From: Selaginella moellendorffii
Taxonomy: Eukaryota > Streptophyta > Lycopodiopsida > Selaginellales > Selaginellaceae
DNA: 64,000 nt
Assembly: GCF_000143415.4 (NCBI RefSeq)
Contig: NW_003314278.1
Span: forward strand, 1,565,543 to 1,629,542
Direction of reading: 5' to 3'
In this document: positions 32,141-42,960 of the stretch, piece after piece
Layout: every line of letters begins with the position of its first letter
Numbering within the stretch: position 1 is the stretch's first letter
Notes under the pieces: model-generated
Told to the model about the DNA's origin: nothing
The model's database searches: none
Seen by the model: the letters and a program-made list of their open reading frames with translations, nothing else
Program-made: the position numbers and the translations under genes

Positions 32141-35100
32141 GGGAGCTCGCACCTGGACGCACAAGCCATGGTCGCACCTATCTGGTTTCGAGTGCTGGAC
32201 TACCACTGGGTTGCCACTGGCGTCCAGGTCTAGCAGCGCTGTGTCGCCTTCGCTGTAGTGTGACGCGAGTAGAGACTCACTCACCGCGTCTTCGATGATC
32301 CTGGTGACCGCTCGCCGCAAGGGACGAGCTCCGTAAGCTTTGTCGTAGCCCTCGTCGCAAACCAGCTTCACGGCTGCTTCCGACACCTCCAGATTGATGC
32401 CTCGCTTGGCGAGCCTCTCTTTCGTCTCGGCTAGCATCATGTCAACAATGGCACGGACCTGCAAAAGAAGTGTTACGCCGTACGCAAAAGGGATGAGAGA
32501 TTTATCTCTCACCTGAGCTTTCTCTAGCGATCTGAAGACAACCACTTCGTCTATTCTGTTGAGTAGCTCGGGCCTGAAGAAGTTTTTCAGCTCGTCCATC
32601 ACCAGACCTTTGAGGTTTGTGTAGTCTTCGTCGCCACCTTCCGCGAACGAGAAACCGATCTTGCCGCTTCCTCCTCTTGCTATGGCCGAGGAGCCAACGT
32701 TGGATGTCATTATCAAAAGAGAGTTCCTGAAAGAGACGACGCGGCCCTGTAGAATCCAGCAGGTCAGCTTACAGGCATCACGGAAAATGCTTTACCTGTG
32801 AATCGGTAAGGCGACCGTCCTCAAAAATTTGCAAAAGCATGTTGAAGATATCGGGATGAGCTTTCTCGATCTCGTCCAAGAGAATAACAGTGAAGGGCCT
32901 CTTGCGAACAGCCTCTGTCAGCGTTCCACCCTCGCCATATCCAACATATCCGGGAGGAGAACCGATAAGCTTGCTCACAGTATGACGCTCCATGTACTCG
33001 CTCATATCCAACCTTATCATGGCGTCCTCCTGGAAGAAAAAAACCGTGGTAAGGCGCCATATGTGCATGCGTATGAAAGGACTTACGGCTCCAAAGAAGT
33101 GCTGAGCAAGAGCTTTTGTAAGCTCCGTTTTTCCTACACCGGTTGGCCCGCAGAAAAGCATGGCAGCGATCGGCCGACTTGGATCCTTGAGTCCGACTCG
33201 TGCCCTGCGAACTGCTCGCGATATGGCATTCACTGCATCATCTTGGCCAACAACACGCGTTTGCAGCAACTTCTCCAGATTAATAAGCTTCAGTTGCTCG
33301 TCCGAGGTAAGTTGCTCAATCGGAATACCAGACCACATGGACGTCACAGCTGCTATTTCTGAAGGTCCAACTATCACCGAGCTGCAGACAAAAACAAAGC
33401 TTAAGAAACGGAGAACAAACAAAAGTAGTGCATACCCTTCCATTAGTTCATTTACAGGTAAAGAAACTGACTCTTGGTCGATATCTACAGCCTTCGGTAA
33501 AGTGTTTGCAGCACTTTCAATAAGATACTCCGAGTCCCCAAGAGCACTTTGCGGAACGAAGGCCTGAAAAAGAATTGTTAGAACAACTTTCGGCACGACA
33601 AGCAAAATAAAGGTCACTTACAGCTTCTTGAGCAGCCTGGACAGCCCGAATTGCTTGCCAGTACTCGCTAGGTGTCTTGGAAAGAATGCTGACTCGCTCT
33701 TCTTTCCTGCGCTTAAACGCATCAATACGGGCTCTACTGCCAGCCTCGTCGATCAAATCAATCGCTTTGTCGGGAAGGTATCGATCAGCTATGTATCTCG
33801 ACGACAAATATACAGCCGCATCAACTGCTTCCTGTGTAATTCTACATTTGTGATACTCTTCGTATCTATCACGTATTCCTAAAAGAATCTTTACAGCGTC
33901 TTCCTGCAAACCAAAAAAATCGTCAACAACAACATATACCAAGTAACAACACAAACCTGACTAGGTTCATTTACAATAACAGGTTGAAACCTCCTTGCTA
34001 GCGCTTTATCTTTTTCGATGTGTTTTCTATGCTCGTCGAGTGTTGTGGCACCTATACACTGAAGAAAAAAGCGTAAGCATAATCGTTATTAACAGTGAAA
34101 ACATTATCTTTACCTGAAGTTCGCCTCTCGCTAATGCAGGCTTCAATAGATTCGCAATGTCCAAGCCTGCCCCATTATTTCCACCTCTTCCACCAACAGA
34201 ACCCGACCCAACGAGCGTATGGACTTCGTCTATAAGAAGTATAACATTGCCTGGTGATATCAAGCATGTCAGATACAGCATTCTAAGTATAAATAAACGG
34301 AAAACTTCACCTGCTTTTCGCGTTTCCTCTATGAGGCTTGTAACCCGAGATTCTAGTTCACCACGCTCCTTAGCTCCAGCAAGAAGCAATCCCATATCCA
34401 GCGACATCACTCGCTTCCCCTGTATGCGCAAGCAAGAATATGTAAACTTCACCGCAGTTTAAAAAATCTACTCACCGTGAGAAACTCTGGAACGTTTCCA
34501 CTCGCAATACGTATGGCAAGGCCTTCAGCAATCGCTGTCTTGCCAACGCCAGGCTCCCCAAGCAAGATGGGATTGTTTTTGGTTCTTCTTGCTAGAATCT
34601 GTACAACTCTTTGCACTTCACTGTCTCGGCCAATAACAGGATCAATTTTCCCGTCACTAGCACGTAAGGTAAGATCCACACAAAAATCGTTGAGGGCACC
34701 TTTTTCTAGAAGACGGCGTGGTAAGACGACAAGCATCGAAAGCAAACTAATAAGTAAAGAGCGAACCTTTTCTACCAGGACGCTTGCTTGACGAAGCCGC
34801 TGTAGCTCCAGACTTGGCTGGCAAACTCATAGCAGGAGGCGGTGTTCTTCCGTCCTTGGCAAGTTCTCCCTGTAGTCTCACGATCGACTCAGCTTGTAGC
34901 TTTTGCGTTTTCAATCCAAGCCTGAAAGAAACACGCAAAAACGGAGTCAGCCACACCCAATCAGCCATTTTCTATCTATCTATCACGTACTTGTCAAGAA
35001 TCTTTGTAGCTCCCCCATCGTCCACCGTGAAAAGAGCAAGCGCTATATGCTCCGGGGTGATGTAGTTATGTCCCATCTTCTTGGACTGCTCCAGCGCCGC

Positions 35101-35715
35101 CTCAAACACCCTCTTGCTTCCAGTCGAGAAAGGAATCTCGGACGCTTGCTTATCGGACGTGACAAACGTTTGATTGCTCTCCTGGAGCAAGTTCTTGAAG
35201 GCCTCCCTGGCTCGGTCGATGGTAACGCCAGACCCGAGAAATCCTTCTCCATTCCTCTCCTCGGCAATCAATCCCAGCAGCAGCTGCTCGGTTCCCACGT
35301 CCTTCTTTCCAAACAGCTTGGCCTCCCTCTGGGCGAGCATGATGGACTTGATAGCTCTCTCCGTGAATCGCTCAAAGACCGCGCTCACGACGCCCCGGCA
35401 ACCAGCTCTAGCCTCGCCGGGACTTCTTGCTATCAAAGAACTCGAGACTGCCTGATCGAATCCCTCGGAGAATGAAACTGGGCGGAGGAAATCGATGGCG
35501 GTGGAGCACCTCCTCAATCCTTCGTGCTGATACCCGCGCGATTGGAGGAACGCCGCGCAGCTCGACTTCCTCAGCGCCGCCGCTGCCGCCGATGGAGGGG
35601 GCCTGCTGTGGTAGTACACGGGGCTGCCCAGATGACATCGCGGGGACGAGCTGCCGTGCTCGAAAATGCGCGCCTGGTGAATCGTGTTGGACGTGCTCGC
35701 GGCCGCCATCGCCAT
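32120..35715 (-). CDS. CLPD: Chloroplast Clp chaperone ClpD (ERD1 type)
   Basis: Twelve exons on the minus strand, ATG at 35715, TGA at 32120, about 1000 residues. An Ala/Ser-rich leader suits a plastid transit peptide. The Clp N-domain lies near [20 protein letters not shown] and [17 protein letters not shown]. ATPase domain 1 has Walker [10 protein letters not shown] and Walker [11 protein letters not shown]. The middle is short, as in ClpD, with [20 protein letters not shown], which resembles Arabidopsis ClpD more than ClpC. ATPase domain 2 has GPTGVGKTE and [11 protein letters not shown]. ClpD unfolds substrates for the stromal ClpP protease and in flowering plants is induced by drought and senescence. 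The ClpP-docking loop was not located. Exon phases agree throughout. A rearranged pseudocopy lies at 49.0-51.1 kb. Confidence 0.9.
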
Positions 35716-36481
35716 GGATCAAATCCTTGCCACACCGGGACTGGCTCAAGATTTCACCTGGAGAGCAGCCGGATTGGAGCTTGGCTCGAGCAAGAAACGA
35801 GAGCGCGCCCACTGCTGGTACTCGACGCGTTGCAAAACCCTAGGAACAGGAAGAAGGAAGATCCAACCTCGGCCCCACTGCGGTTGAGTGCTCTCGATCT
35901 GGTGTCGTCGCGGCGATGGCGGCGGCGGCAATCCAACCCCCACGCGCTATGATCCTTCGCGTCCACGCTTCCTCTACAATGGCCGCCCTCGCCGCGCATT
36001 TTTCTAGTCAGCGAGGAAGAACACCAGATCACCAAGGGGTGCAGCCGGGGTGTTGTGGGCCGTTGGATGGGAGATCCGACGGCTGTGGACTCGCCACGAC
36101 AGGTAGTCCGAGAGCGGGAAATTGTGGGTGGCCACCAGCGAATATTCGCGCCGGCGAAAGTAGAAGTCGCGTGTATTTACCACGTGGCTTATGAGTATAT
36201 GTGTTGCATGCAAAGACTCGCACCACGTAGCTGCATTGCTGTGTTCGTTAGAAACCTCTATGAAAGGTGGTATAACTATGGTCAACACTAGTTGATTATG
36301 GCAAAGTCAATGAATTGTTGACGAGAAGAAAAATATGAGATCACGATGGACCCATTGCTTGACACGATCGAGAAAACTATTGACAGAAACTATCAAAGAG
36401 GAAACTTCCATTCATAGATTAGCGAGGAATTCTTTGTTTGACACATGATATGAGAGAAACTTCATGGGCCAAACTTCCAAT
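35716..36481. other. Intergenic region upstream of ClpD
   Basis: About 770 bases between the ClpD start and the 3' end of the hydrolase gene. It should contain the ClpD promoter and leader. A plus-strand frame at 35916-36194 starts with MAAAAIQPPRAMILRVHASS, but it has no family match that I know and could be chance in GC-rich DNA. No RNA gene or repeat was seen. Confidence 0.4.
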
Positions 36482-37735
36482 TCATAGATTTGAGAGGAAT
36501 TCATAGAGCTCACTAGCAACTCGTCCAGGGAACTCCTCGTGTGCCAAGAGAGCTCCTGGAATTTCCACAAGCTTGGCCACACCCTTGGCATCCCGGAGAG
36601 CTTCCATCTCGGCTCTAGAGCGCCTCGGACTGGCCGTGGAAACCATGACCAACGCTGGGACTTTCCCGTCCAGAGCGCCAAACAGCTCCACAAATTCTTC
36701 CCGGCTCTTCACTGGATCAAGCAGGCCAGTGAGAAAGGCCGCAGGAGCGTAGCGAGCTCCTGGGAGCTTGGTGAGAGCGAGGCGGCTATCGACGATGGCG
36801 TCAGTCACGTTGCTCGACTCTGAGTAGACGTGACTTTCGTACTGTTTTCGTATGTTGCTCCGGCTGCTCACGAGTGCGTTGTAAAGAGCCCAGCCCACGG
36901 CAGGCGCTCGCAAAGCTCCTCGAAGGAATCCATACCTGTACGTAAACAATGGCAAAGCGATAGAGTTGAGAAAGAAAAGAATGATTTTGGAACTAAGCAC
37001 TACTTACTTGGATACGGCATCGGGACTTTGTCCGAAAACAATTGGCAAAGGTCCGGCCCATGTTGGAGCTACCGCAACCAAAGCTCGGGCATTGATCTTT
37101 CCTCCGGCGATGGCCTTTGCGGCAATGGTTGCAGCATGACCACCTCCGGCAATCACTGGAGCTGGAGTATAAGAAACTAATTAACTCTTGCACTAGAGTT
37201 CTAGAGTAAAGAAAAAAATGTACACTGACCTGTTGTGCTTCCAAGAGGTCCATCTTGTGCCATGACAAAGTCTACGAGGAACTTTTCCAAGGTATCAGCA
37301 GTGTAGTCTATCGCTGGCCTGTCCGAGAGGCCAAATCCCGGCCAATCCACAGTCACAGACCTCCACGAACTGTCCTTTGTGACGATATCTTGAGACACGG
37401 CTTTCCATTCTTCCGTGGTGCTCACGTCCGACACAGTTGGAAGTAGTAGCAGGCATTTGTCTCCAACACTGGATTGCTCGACAAAATTGATTTTCAAGGA
37501 GGAATTGTTGTGCCTCCACGACCAAGATCCAGTCTAACAAACAGCTACAACTAGCTTGGTTGGGAACTAGAAGGAGGAGGAAATGTACCTTTGTTGGTGC
37601 TGGTTTCTCAGCAAGCGCGGCCTTTGGAGAAAATTTACGCAATGAAGTGAAGCAAAGTTTTGATCCTTTTGGTGTCACAATTGCGCTCCCAAGACGCAAT
37701 TGTCCTAGCGCTGAGCCCTGTACAGAGACGGCCAT
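36482..37735 (-). CDS. Plastid-type alpha/beta-hydrolase-fold protein, no Ser in the elbow
   Basis: Four exons: 37589-37735, 37230-37533, 37008-37161 and 36482-36935; 352 residues with all phases matching. The first 48 residues (MAVSVQGSALGQLRLGSAIV...) look like a transit peptide. The fold is shown by LLLLPTVSDVSTTEEW (strand and oxyanion region), SVTVDWPGFGLSDRP and the late VPALVMVSTASP strand. At the nucleophile elbow the usual G-x-S-x-G is GGGHA (residues 156-160), so the serine is absent. Several plant hydrolase-fold proteins act without hydrolysis, and this one may be non-catalytic or use another residue. The function cannot be named. Confidence 0.82.
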
Positions 37736-37984
37736 AGCCACAACAAAAAAAATCTCAGTCAAAACTTCTTAAGACAAACATACCGTTGATTTTTTCTTAC
37801 TTCTAGAAAGCAACCTCCTGTAACAGCATAAAAACCTATAAGAACGAAAGAAAGAAAAGAAACTTTCTTACCATGTCACCTGTCTAAACCACTGGTTGGT
37901 TCGTCCATAGCCACTGGAAGAAAGAAAAACCAAGTTTTAGAAGCCAAATATGAATCAATCTCTTACCTGATTCTTCCGAAATTC

Positions 37985-39859
37985 TCAGGCCTCCTCTGTA
38001 GCTCCAGCAAAAATCCCTGCCAGAAGCGAGTATCCCGACGTGTTCTCCGGATGGCTTCTAAGAAGTGACTCCGCAACCGAGGCTCCACGACCAACATCAC
38101 CATCCGCTCGACAAGAATTGAGCAGCGTCGTCAATGCCATGGAGTCGGGCACAAAAGGCATACTCTCGACGAGCTCCACGGCATCTCTCACGCGTCCAGA
38201 CCGAGCAAGGATGTCCACCATGCAATGGAAATGCTCCACGCTTGGAACAATCTCCTGGTCCCTGGACATGGAGACGAAGTAGTAATGGCCATCGTCGACG
38301 AGCCCAGCATGAGAGCAAGCAGTGAGAACTCCCAGATACGTGATCGTGTTTGGCCTCAGCCCAGCTTGATCCAGTAACCGGAAGAGCTCCAGAGACTCGT
38401 CGTCCATGCCGCTGCTAGCATAGGCTTGGATCATCGTTGTCCAGGAGATCACACACTGCTGGGGAGTGGCATCGAAGAGCGTCCGAGCTTCCTGGAGCTG
38501 GCCGGCCTGTCCGAGCGCTTGAATCATCGTTGTCCAAGAGAGAGCACTGTTCTTGGGCATTCGTGAGAAGACACGACGAGCCTCGGCAATATGCCCGTTC
38601 TGGGCATATCCATGGATCAAGGCTGTGAACGCTACCACGTCCTTGCTGGGCATTCGATCGAAAGTTTCTCTAGCTCTGTCCATCAGTCCTTTGAGCGCGT
38701 AAGCAGCGAGCATCGACGTCCAGGCCACTGTGTCTAGATCCAGCCTCGAGTAAAAGAGCTTCTCAGCCTCTTCAAGATACCCATTCAAGGCAAATCCCTT
38801 GACAAGCGCGCTCCACACCACCACGCTTCCTAAATCCTGGTACTTCTCTAGCAGATCCCTGGCAGCGTCCATCTCTCCACCCTGCCCAAGCGCTGTGATC
38901 ACCGTGTTCCACGAATTCTCGTCCCAGCACGGCATTCTCTCGAGCAAGACTCTCGCGAGATCCGCCTGGCCGGATTGGCTGTAGCCCAGTAGCATCCCAT
39001 TCCACGAGACCAGATTCTTCCCCGGCATGGCGTCGAAGATCCGGCGGCACTCCACCGCTCCACCCACCTGGGCGTTCACTGTGAGCAGCGCCGTCCACGA
39101 GAACACATCCCTGGCCGGCATTCTCTCAAAGATCCATCGAGACGATTCCACTCGCCCGCTCGTCGCGTACGACTGGATCATCGTGTTCCAAGAAACCAAA
39201 TCCCTACCCTGGACGATCCCATCGAACAAGCCCCGTGCCTCGACCGTGTGGCCGCTGTCCGCGTAGGCGACGATCATCGCGTTGACAGCCACGGCATCGC
39301 GATCCTCCGGCATGGAGTAGAAGATCTGACGCGCGCCCTCAAGATCCCCAGCTAGGGCATAGCCCTGGAGAATGGCGGTCCAGGAGACGAGATTGGGCTG
39401 TGGCATTCTATCAAAGAACGATCGCGCAACGTCCACGTGTCCGGCATTGGCGTAGGCAGTGATCATGGCCGTCCATGAGATCACGCTCTTGAGCGGGAGC
39501 TCCTCGAACGTGGATCTGGCCTCCTCCAAATGCCCGTTCTGGGCAAATGCTGTGATAAGGAGATTATAGGAGAATGTGTTGGGCATTGGCATCGATTGGA
39601 ACACCGCCAATGCCTCGGCAGCGCTGTGGCATTTTCCATAGCTCTCGATGAGGAGATTGAGTAGGAATCGATCGCCTCCGTTAGTCTTGCTCGCGCTGAT
39701 TTGGGCGTGGATGATTCGAGAGCGGGCGAGGTCCCTGGCTGCGCCGGCGACTTTGATGGCCCTTGCGGCTTCTTTCCAATCGAATGATTCGGAGGAGAAA
39801 GAGCTTGCAGTCAGATCGAGAAGAGATCTCGCTCGTTTCCTCTCATTCCTGACGAGCAT
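37985..39859 (-). CDS. PLS-class PPR protein with E-like end, 624 residues
   Basis: Single exon, ATG 39859 to TGA 37985. A basic leader (MLVRNERKRARSLLDLTASS) precedes RSRIIHAQISASKT and SYGKCHSAAEALAVFQSMP. About fifteen repeats follow, with long runs of WTAMITAYANAGH-type helices and one PNTITYLGVLTACSHAG motif near the end. The final block is HFHCMVDILARSGRVRDA, SMPFVPDSMALTTLLNSC and SGYSLLAGIFAG, an E domain without E+ or DYW. Neighbours are the hydrolase (same strand) and tRNA-Gly (other strand, 90 bases away). Confidence 0.92.
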   Translation of the reverse strand: MLVRNERKRARSLLDLTASSFSSESFDWKEAARAIKVAGAARDLARSRIIHAQISASKTNGGDRFLLNLLIESYGKCHSAAEALAVFQSMPMPNTFSYNLLITAFAQNGHLEEARSTFEELPLKSVISWTAMITAYANAGHVDVARSFFDRMPQPNLVSWTAILQGYALAGDLEGARQIFYSMPEDRDAVAVNAMIVAYADSGHTVEARGLFDGIVQGRDLVSWNTMIQSYATSGRVESSRWIFERMPARDVFSWTALLTVNAQVGGAVECRRIFDAMPGKNLVSWNGMLLGYSQSGQADLARVLLERMPCWDENSWNTVITALGQGGEMDAARDLLEKYQDLGSVVVWSALVKGFALNGYLEEAEKLFYSRLDLDTVAWTSMLAAYALKGLMDRARETFDRMPSKDVVAFTALIHGYAQNGHIAEARRVFSRMPKNSALSWTTMIQALGQAGQLQEARTLFDATPQQCVISWTTMIQAYASSGMDDESLELFRLLDQAGLRPNTITYLGVLTACSHAGLVDDGHYYFVSMSRDQEIVPSVEHFHCMVDILARSGRVRDAVELVESMPFVPDSMALTTLLNSCRADGDVGRGASVAESLLRSHPENTSGYSLLAGIFAGATEEA

Positions 39860-39948
39860 AACATTTGGTTCAAGCTAAATGTGAGCTTTATTAAATTAGA
39901 CTTTTTTAAGCCAGAAGTTAAGTTAAGAGTTTTAACCAAATGTATTAA

Positions 39949-40020
39949 GCATCAGTAGTCCAACGGTTAGGATAATTGCCTTCCAAGCAATAGACCCGGG
40001 TTCGACTCCCGGCTGATGCA
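39949..40020 (+). tRNA. tRNA-Gly (anticodon UCC)
   Basis: 72 bases folding as a cloverleaf. The acceptor stem is GCATCAG with CTGATGC and discriminator A, the D arm GTCCAACGGTTAGGAT, the anticodon arm ATTGC-CTTCCAA-GCAAT with TCC in the loop, and the T arm CCCGGGTTCGACTCCCGG. No intron; CCA is not encoded. It matches the usual plant tRNA-Gly(UCC) closely apart from a compensated acceptor stem. Confidence 0.97.
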
Positions 40021-40152
40021 TTGATTTAGGGAAACATTTTATGTAACCACGACCTAAAGGTAATTTTCCTAAGTTACCAAAAGGAACTACTTAAACACGA
40101 GCATATAAACAGTGGAGACCTAAAGGAAGACACATTTTCCTTTACGAGAGTT

Positions 40153-40890
40153 ATGGCGTCGTGGTTGCAAGCTCTGTTGAACGTGACGGACTTCTTCACA
40201 GCGTGTGAACTCCACGCCAACTGCACATCCGGGAAACGCAAGAAGAGCTTCTTCTGCAAGCAGTGCTTAGCGTCCCTGTGTCAAGAATGCAAAAAGGATC
40301 ACCGGACTTGCGATCCCCGAAACGCTTTGCAGATCGTAATCTCAGGCCGCCTTACTGCACTCAAGGCGTGTGAGGCGGAGCGCCTCATCGATACGTCGGG
40401 GATGGAGACGTTTACCATCAACGGAGGCCCAATCTTTTATCTCCACGCCAGGCCCCGAGGAATAGAGGTGCAAAACTCGGTACTATGCCGCCACTGCAAG
40501 AGGGTGCTGCACGGAGCTCTCTACTGCTCGCTCTACTGCAAGCTTCAGTGCCGAGGGTTGCACGCGCTCGAGCCCCAGGGTCAGGATGAGAACACTCCGC
40601 CACCTTTTCCTCAGCCTAGCGTGGCTCAAGATGGTGATGTTTTACGGAACGATCATGCCCGGGTCGTCGTTAAGGTCAAGCCAAAGGATCGGCCTAGGGC
40701 TCCCAAGGCGAAGGCTCCGTGCAATAGGAAACGAAAGCAGCCAGAGCAAAGCTCCATTGAGCAAGTTTGTGCGAGGAGAATGGACGAAGCTAGTATCCCT
40801 TACAATACTGTAGAGCCTGAGAAGTCTGCTCTTCAAGGATTTAGAAAGCGGGCAAGGAAAGGTATCCCAACAAGGTCACCCATTTTTTGA
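40153..40890 (+). CDS. PLATZ zinc-binding transcription factor
   Basis: One exon of 245 residues from ATG 40153. The order WLQALLNVTDFFTACELHAN, FCKQCLASLCQECKKDH, ETFTINGGPIFYLHARP and CRHCKRVLHG followed by CSLYCKLQC is the PLATZ domain with its spaced Cys and His ligands. The family binds A/T-rich DNA and usually represses transcription in plants. The tail is basic and proline-rich (PKDRPRAPKAKAPCNRKRKQ), a likely nuclear signal. Many plant PLATZ genes have introns; none is seen here. It lies 132 bases after the tRNA gene. Confidence 0.9.
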   Translation: MASWLQALLNVTDFFTACELHANCTSGKRKKSFFCKQCLASLCQECKKDHRTCDPRNALQIVISGRLTALKACEAERLIDTSGMETFTINGGPIFYLHARPRGIEVQNSVLCRHCKRVLHGALYCSLYCKLQCRGLHALEPQGQDENTPPPFPQPSVAQDGDVLRNDHARVVVKVKPKDRPRAPKAKAPCNRKRKQPEQSSIEQVCARRMDEASIPYNTVEPEKSALQGFRKRARKGIPTRSPIF

Positions 40891-40985
40891 AATGTAAATT
40901 CTATGATGATTGAACAATTCAATGTTATATTGTGCTTGATCTTCACTCACCTTTTTGTTGAAAAATGTATATTAAACATGTTTAT

Positions 40986-41978
40986 TTACAGTTTGTAAGC
41001 TTCAATAACTTGCTCCTTGGACGGAACGTTCAAGAGGGAAACGTTGCCAAAGCCACTTTTTTCAAGCAGCACCTTGTGTTCTTCAAATCGCCTGGTCTTG
41101 CCACCGTCGGTGTAGGTCCAGCCCCGTCCTTGGAGTACATAAGGTCGACCACTATCATCTTGCCTCCTCGTGGCAGAGCTTTGTTGCAATTCGCCAGCAT
41201 CTTCAGGCAATCCTCGTCGCTAAAATTGAGCAAAGTAGACTGAAGAAACACCAATGATCAAAACAAAGAGCAAGAGTTACAACCTTGATAAAAAGAGCAT
41301 CAGCACTTGGTACACTCTCAAACATATTTCCTCCCACCTGGAAAAGCATAAAGACATGGAGGAATCAGAAACAAAACTTCAATCCTTACCGGGAATGGCT
41401 GGAGCGCTCTCAACAGTGTGAGGGAGATCAAAGTTGACACCTTCGATGTGGGGATATTTCTCCACGATCTTGCCCATGCACATTCCAAGGCCACCATCCA
41501 CGAGCTTCTTCGCGTCTTTGAATCCATCGTAGTGCTCGTGGACGAGGGAGATGGTGACGCTGCTCCACGCGAACATAGGATCGTTGAGCAGCTTCACGTA
41601 CTCGTCGCTGTGGCCGGTGTCGTGCTCCCAAACACGACATTTGTTGGCAATCTCGTAAGCGTGGCCTCCATTCAGCACCACCTTTAGGACGTGCACCTTC
41701 AGCACCATTCAGCACGTGCGTGCATAGCAGCAGGTGATGATGCTCCTCCGCAAGCCCCTTGGAGATTGGAGTGAGGCCGTAGTACGTTTCTCCATCTTTC
41801 TCGTCGATCTTCTTGCTCAGTGCCCGCTTGTGGACCAGAAACTGGAGGAGTCTCTCGAGGAGATCCGGCTGACAGTTCTTCGCGTTCGAGAGACGTGACA
41901 CGACAGCGAGAAGATCATGCTCTTGAGATCAAAGTGGCCTTGAGCATCTTCACTCATGGTGTTAGATCCAGGCACCAT
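40986..41978 (-). pseudogene. O-methyltransferase pseudogene
   Basis: A decayed copy of the OMT at 42961-44094. The start region (ATG at 41978, then TMSEDAQGHFDLKSMIFSL) is followed by a deletion of roughly 85 bases that removes the dimerisation segment and shifts the frame. A second frame change lies near 41700 (in the CTHVLNG region). The glycine-rich SAM loop is shortened (KLVDGGLGM instead of KLVDVGGGLGM). The last exon keeps STLLNFSDEDCLKM and ends EAYKL with a stop at 40986. It cannot make a whole enzyme. Confidence 0.85.
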
Positions 41979-42144
41979 ACCCTACTGATTCTGAAAGGAC
42001 GAGAGTAAATGAAAACCTTCTTTAAGACTGGTTGAAATGTCACTTCCCTGTCTACTGTATTTTAAGGTCCACGCTGCCAGAACAGCGTGACAAAGTCGGA
42101 AAATATCCTTGCGTGACAAAGTCAAGGTCGCAAAAACTATATCT

Positions 42145-42420
42145 TCATCGGGATTTCACCATCAATAAATATGCTCCTGCAACAATTTGATCATCATCAA
42201 GCTCCAGCAGTGACTTGAATGCTAGCTGCCCAACGCTAGTAAAACTGAGACGAAAGTAATCCAAACGCTTCGTCTTGCATCTTTTTAAAGAGGCTGAAAA
42301 CTTCGTGAGGCTGCTAGAGCGTTTTACCATGTCTTCTCCGGGCGTAGAGTCGAAGACCAACCTAGAGCTTCATTTGTTTCATCCCCAGTTCTGCAAATTT
42401 TTGTCACCGGCGCTCAAGAA
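42145..42420 (-). pseudogene. PPR 3' fragment (copy of the end of the 44.2-kb PPR gene)
   Basis: Minus-strand words VFDSTPGEDMV, VGQLAFKSLLELDDD and YLLMVKSR match the end of the PPR protein at 44239-47103, with a large internal deletion. Its position before the OMT pseudogene repeats the arrangement of the intact PPR and OMT pair. Confidence 0.8.
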
Positions 42421-42960
42421 AGTAAAATAAAGTCAATTCAAAGTGAACATAGTCAATTCAAGTCAAGTCAAGGCACCAAGTGTATGAAATATGGAAAGGG
42501 AATACAGAAAATGTATTTGAGGCCATGTTGTGTTGAAAGATCTATAAAAAAATGTAAGTCTTAGCTACTGCAAAATAATCAAACAAGGAAACTGCTGCAA
42601 CATCTCTATCATTTAGCAATGATCGATGTAAGACGATGAAATGACACACTCTTGATTCGAGCAAACATCACCATATCCATATGCTATAGTTGTCACAAAA
42701 GTTAAGCAGAAGTTGACATACCAAGCACAAAATCTGCTCCATGGCGTCGGTCACGCGTCCAGAGTGCGGAATTCTTCATGGCATCGTTACTTTAGGCCAC
42801 CTATCCCCAAGCGGCAAAATCTCCAGGAAGAATATTATCCAAGCCTCAAACTCTTTTATTTTTATCGATGATGCTCGCTTCAACACTGGAGCAGTCCATA
42901 TTGTCAACGGTGACAATAAACTCTAAAATACAACCAGCACAAACATCTCATTCACTTTGT
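42421..42960. other. Spacer between OMT copies
   Basis: 42840-42960 matches 60439-60560 in reverse orientation (a shared gtcaacggtgacaataaac word), so it belongs to the inverted duplication. 42430-42730 is AT-rich with no match in the right arm and may be a later insertion. No gene seen. Confidence 0.5.

Noticed and set aside
35916-36194. A small gene starting MAAAAIQPP upstream of ClpD
   Set aside because: No family match known to me, no clear splice continuation, and GC-rich leader DNA gives such frames by chance.
42741-42926. A 61-codon frame between the OMT copies
   Set aside because: It lies in duplicated spacer; the mirrored copy near 60500 does not keep the frame.
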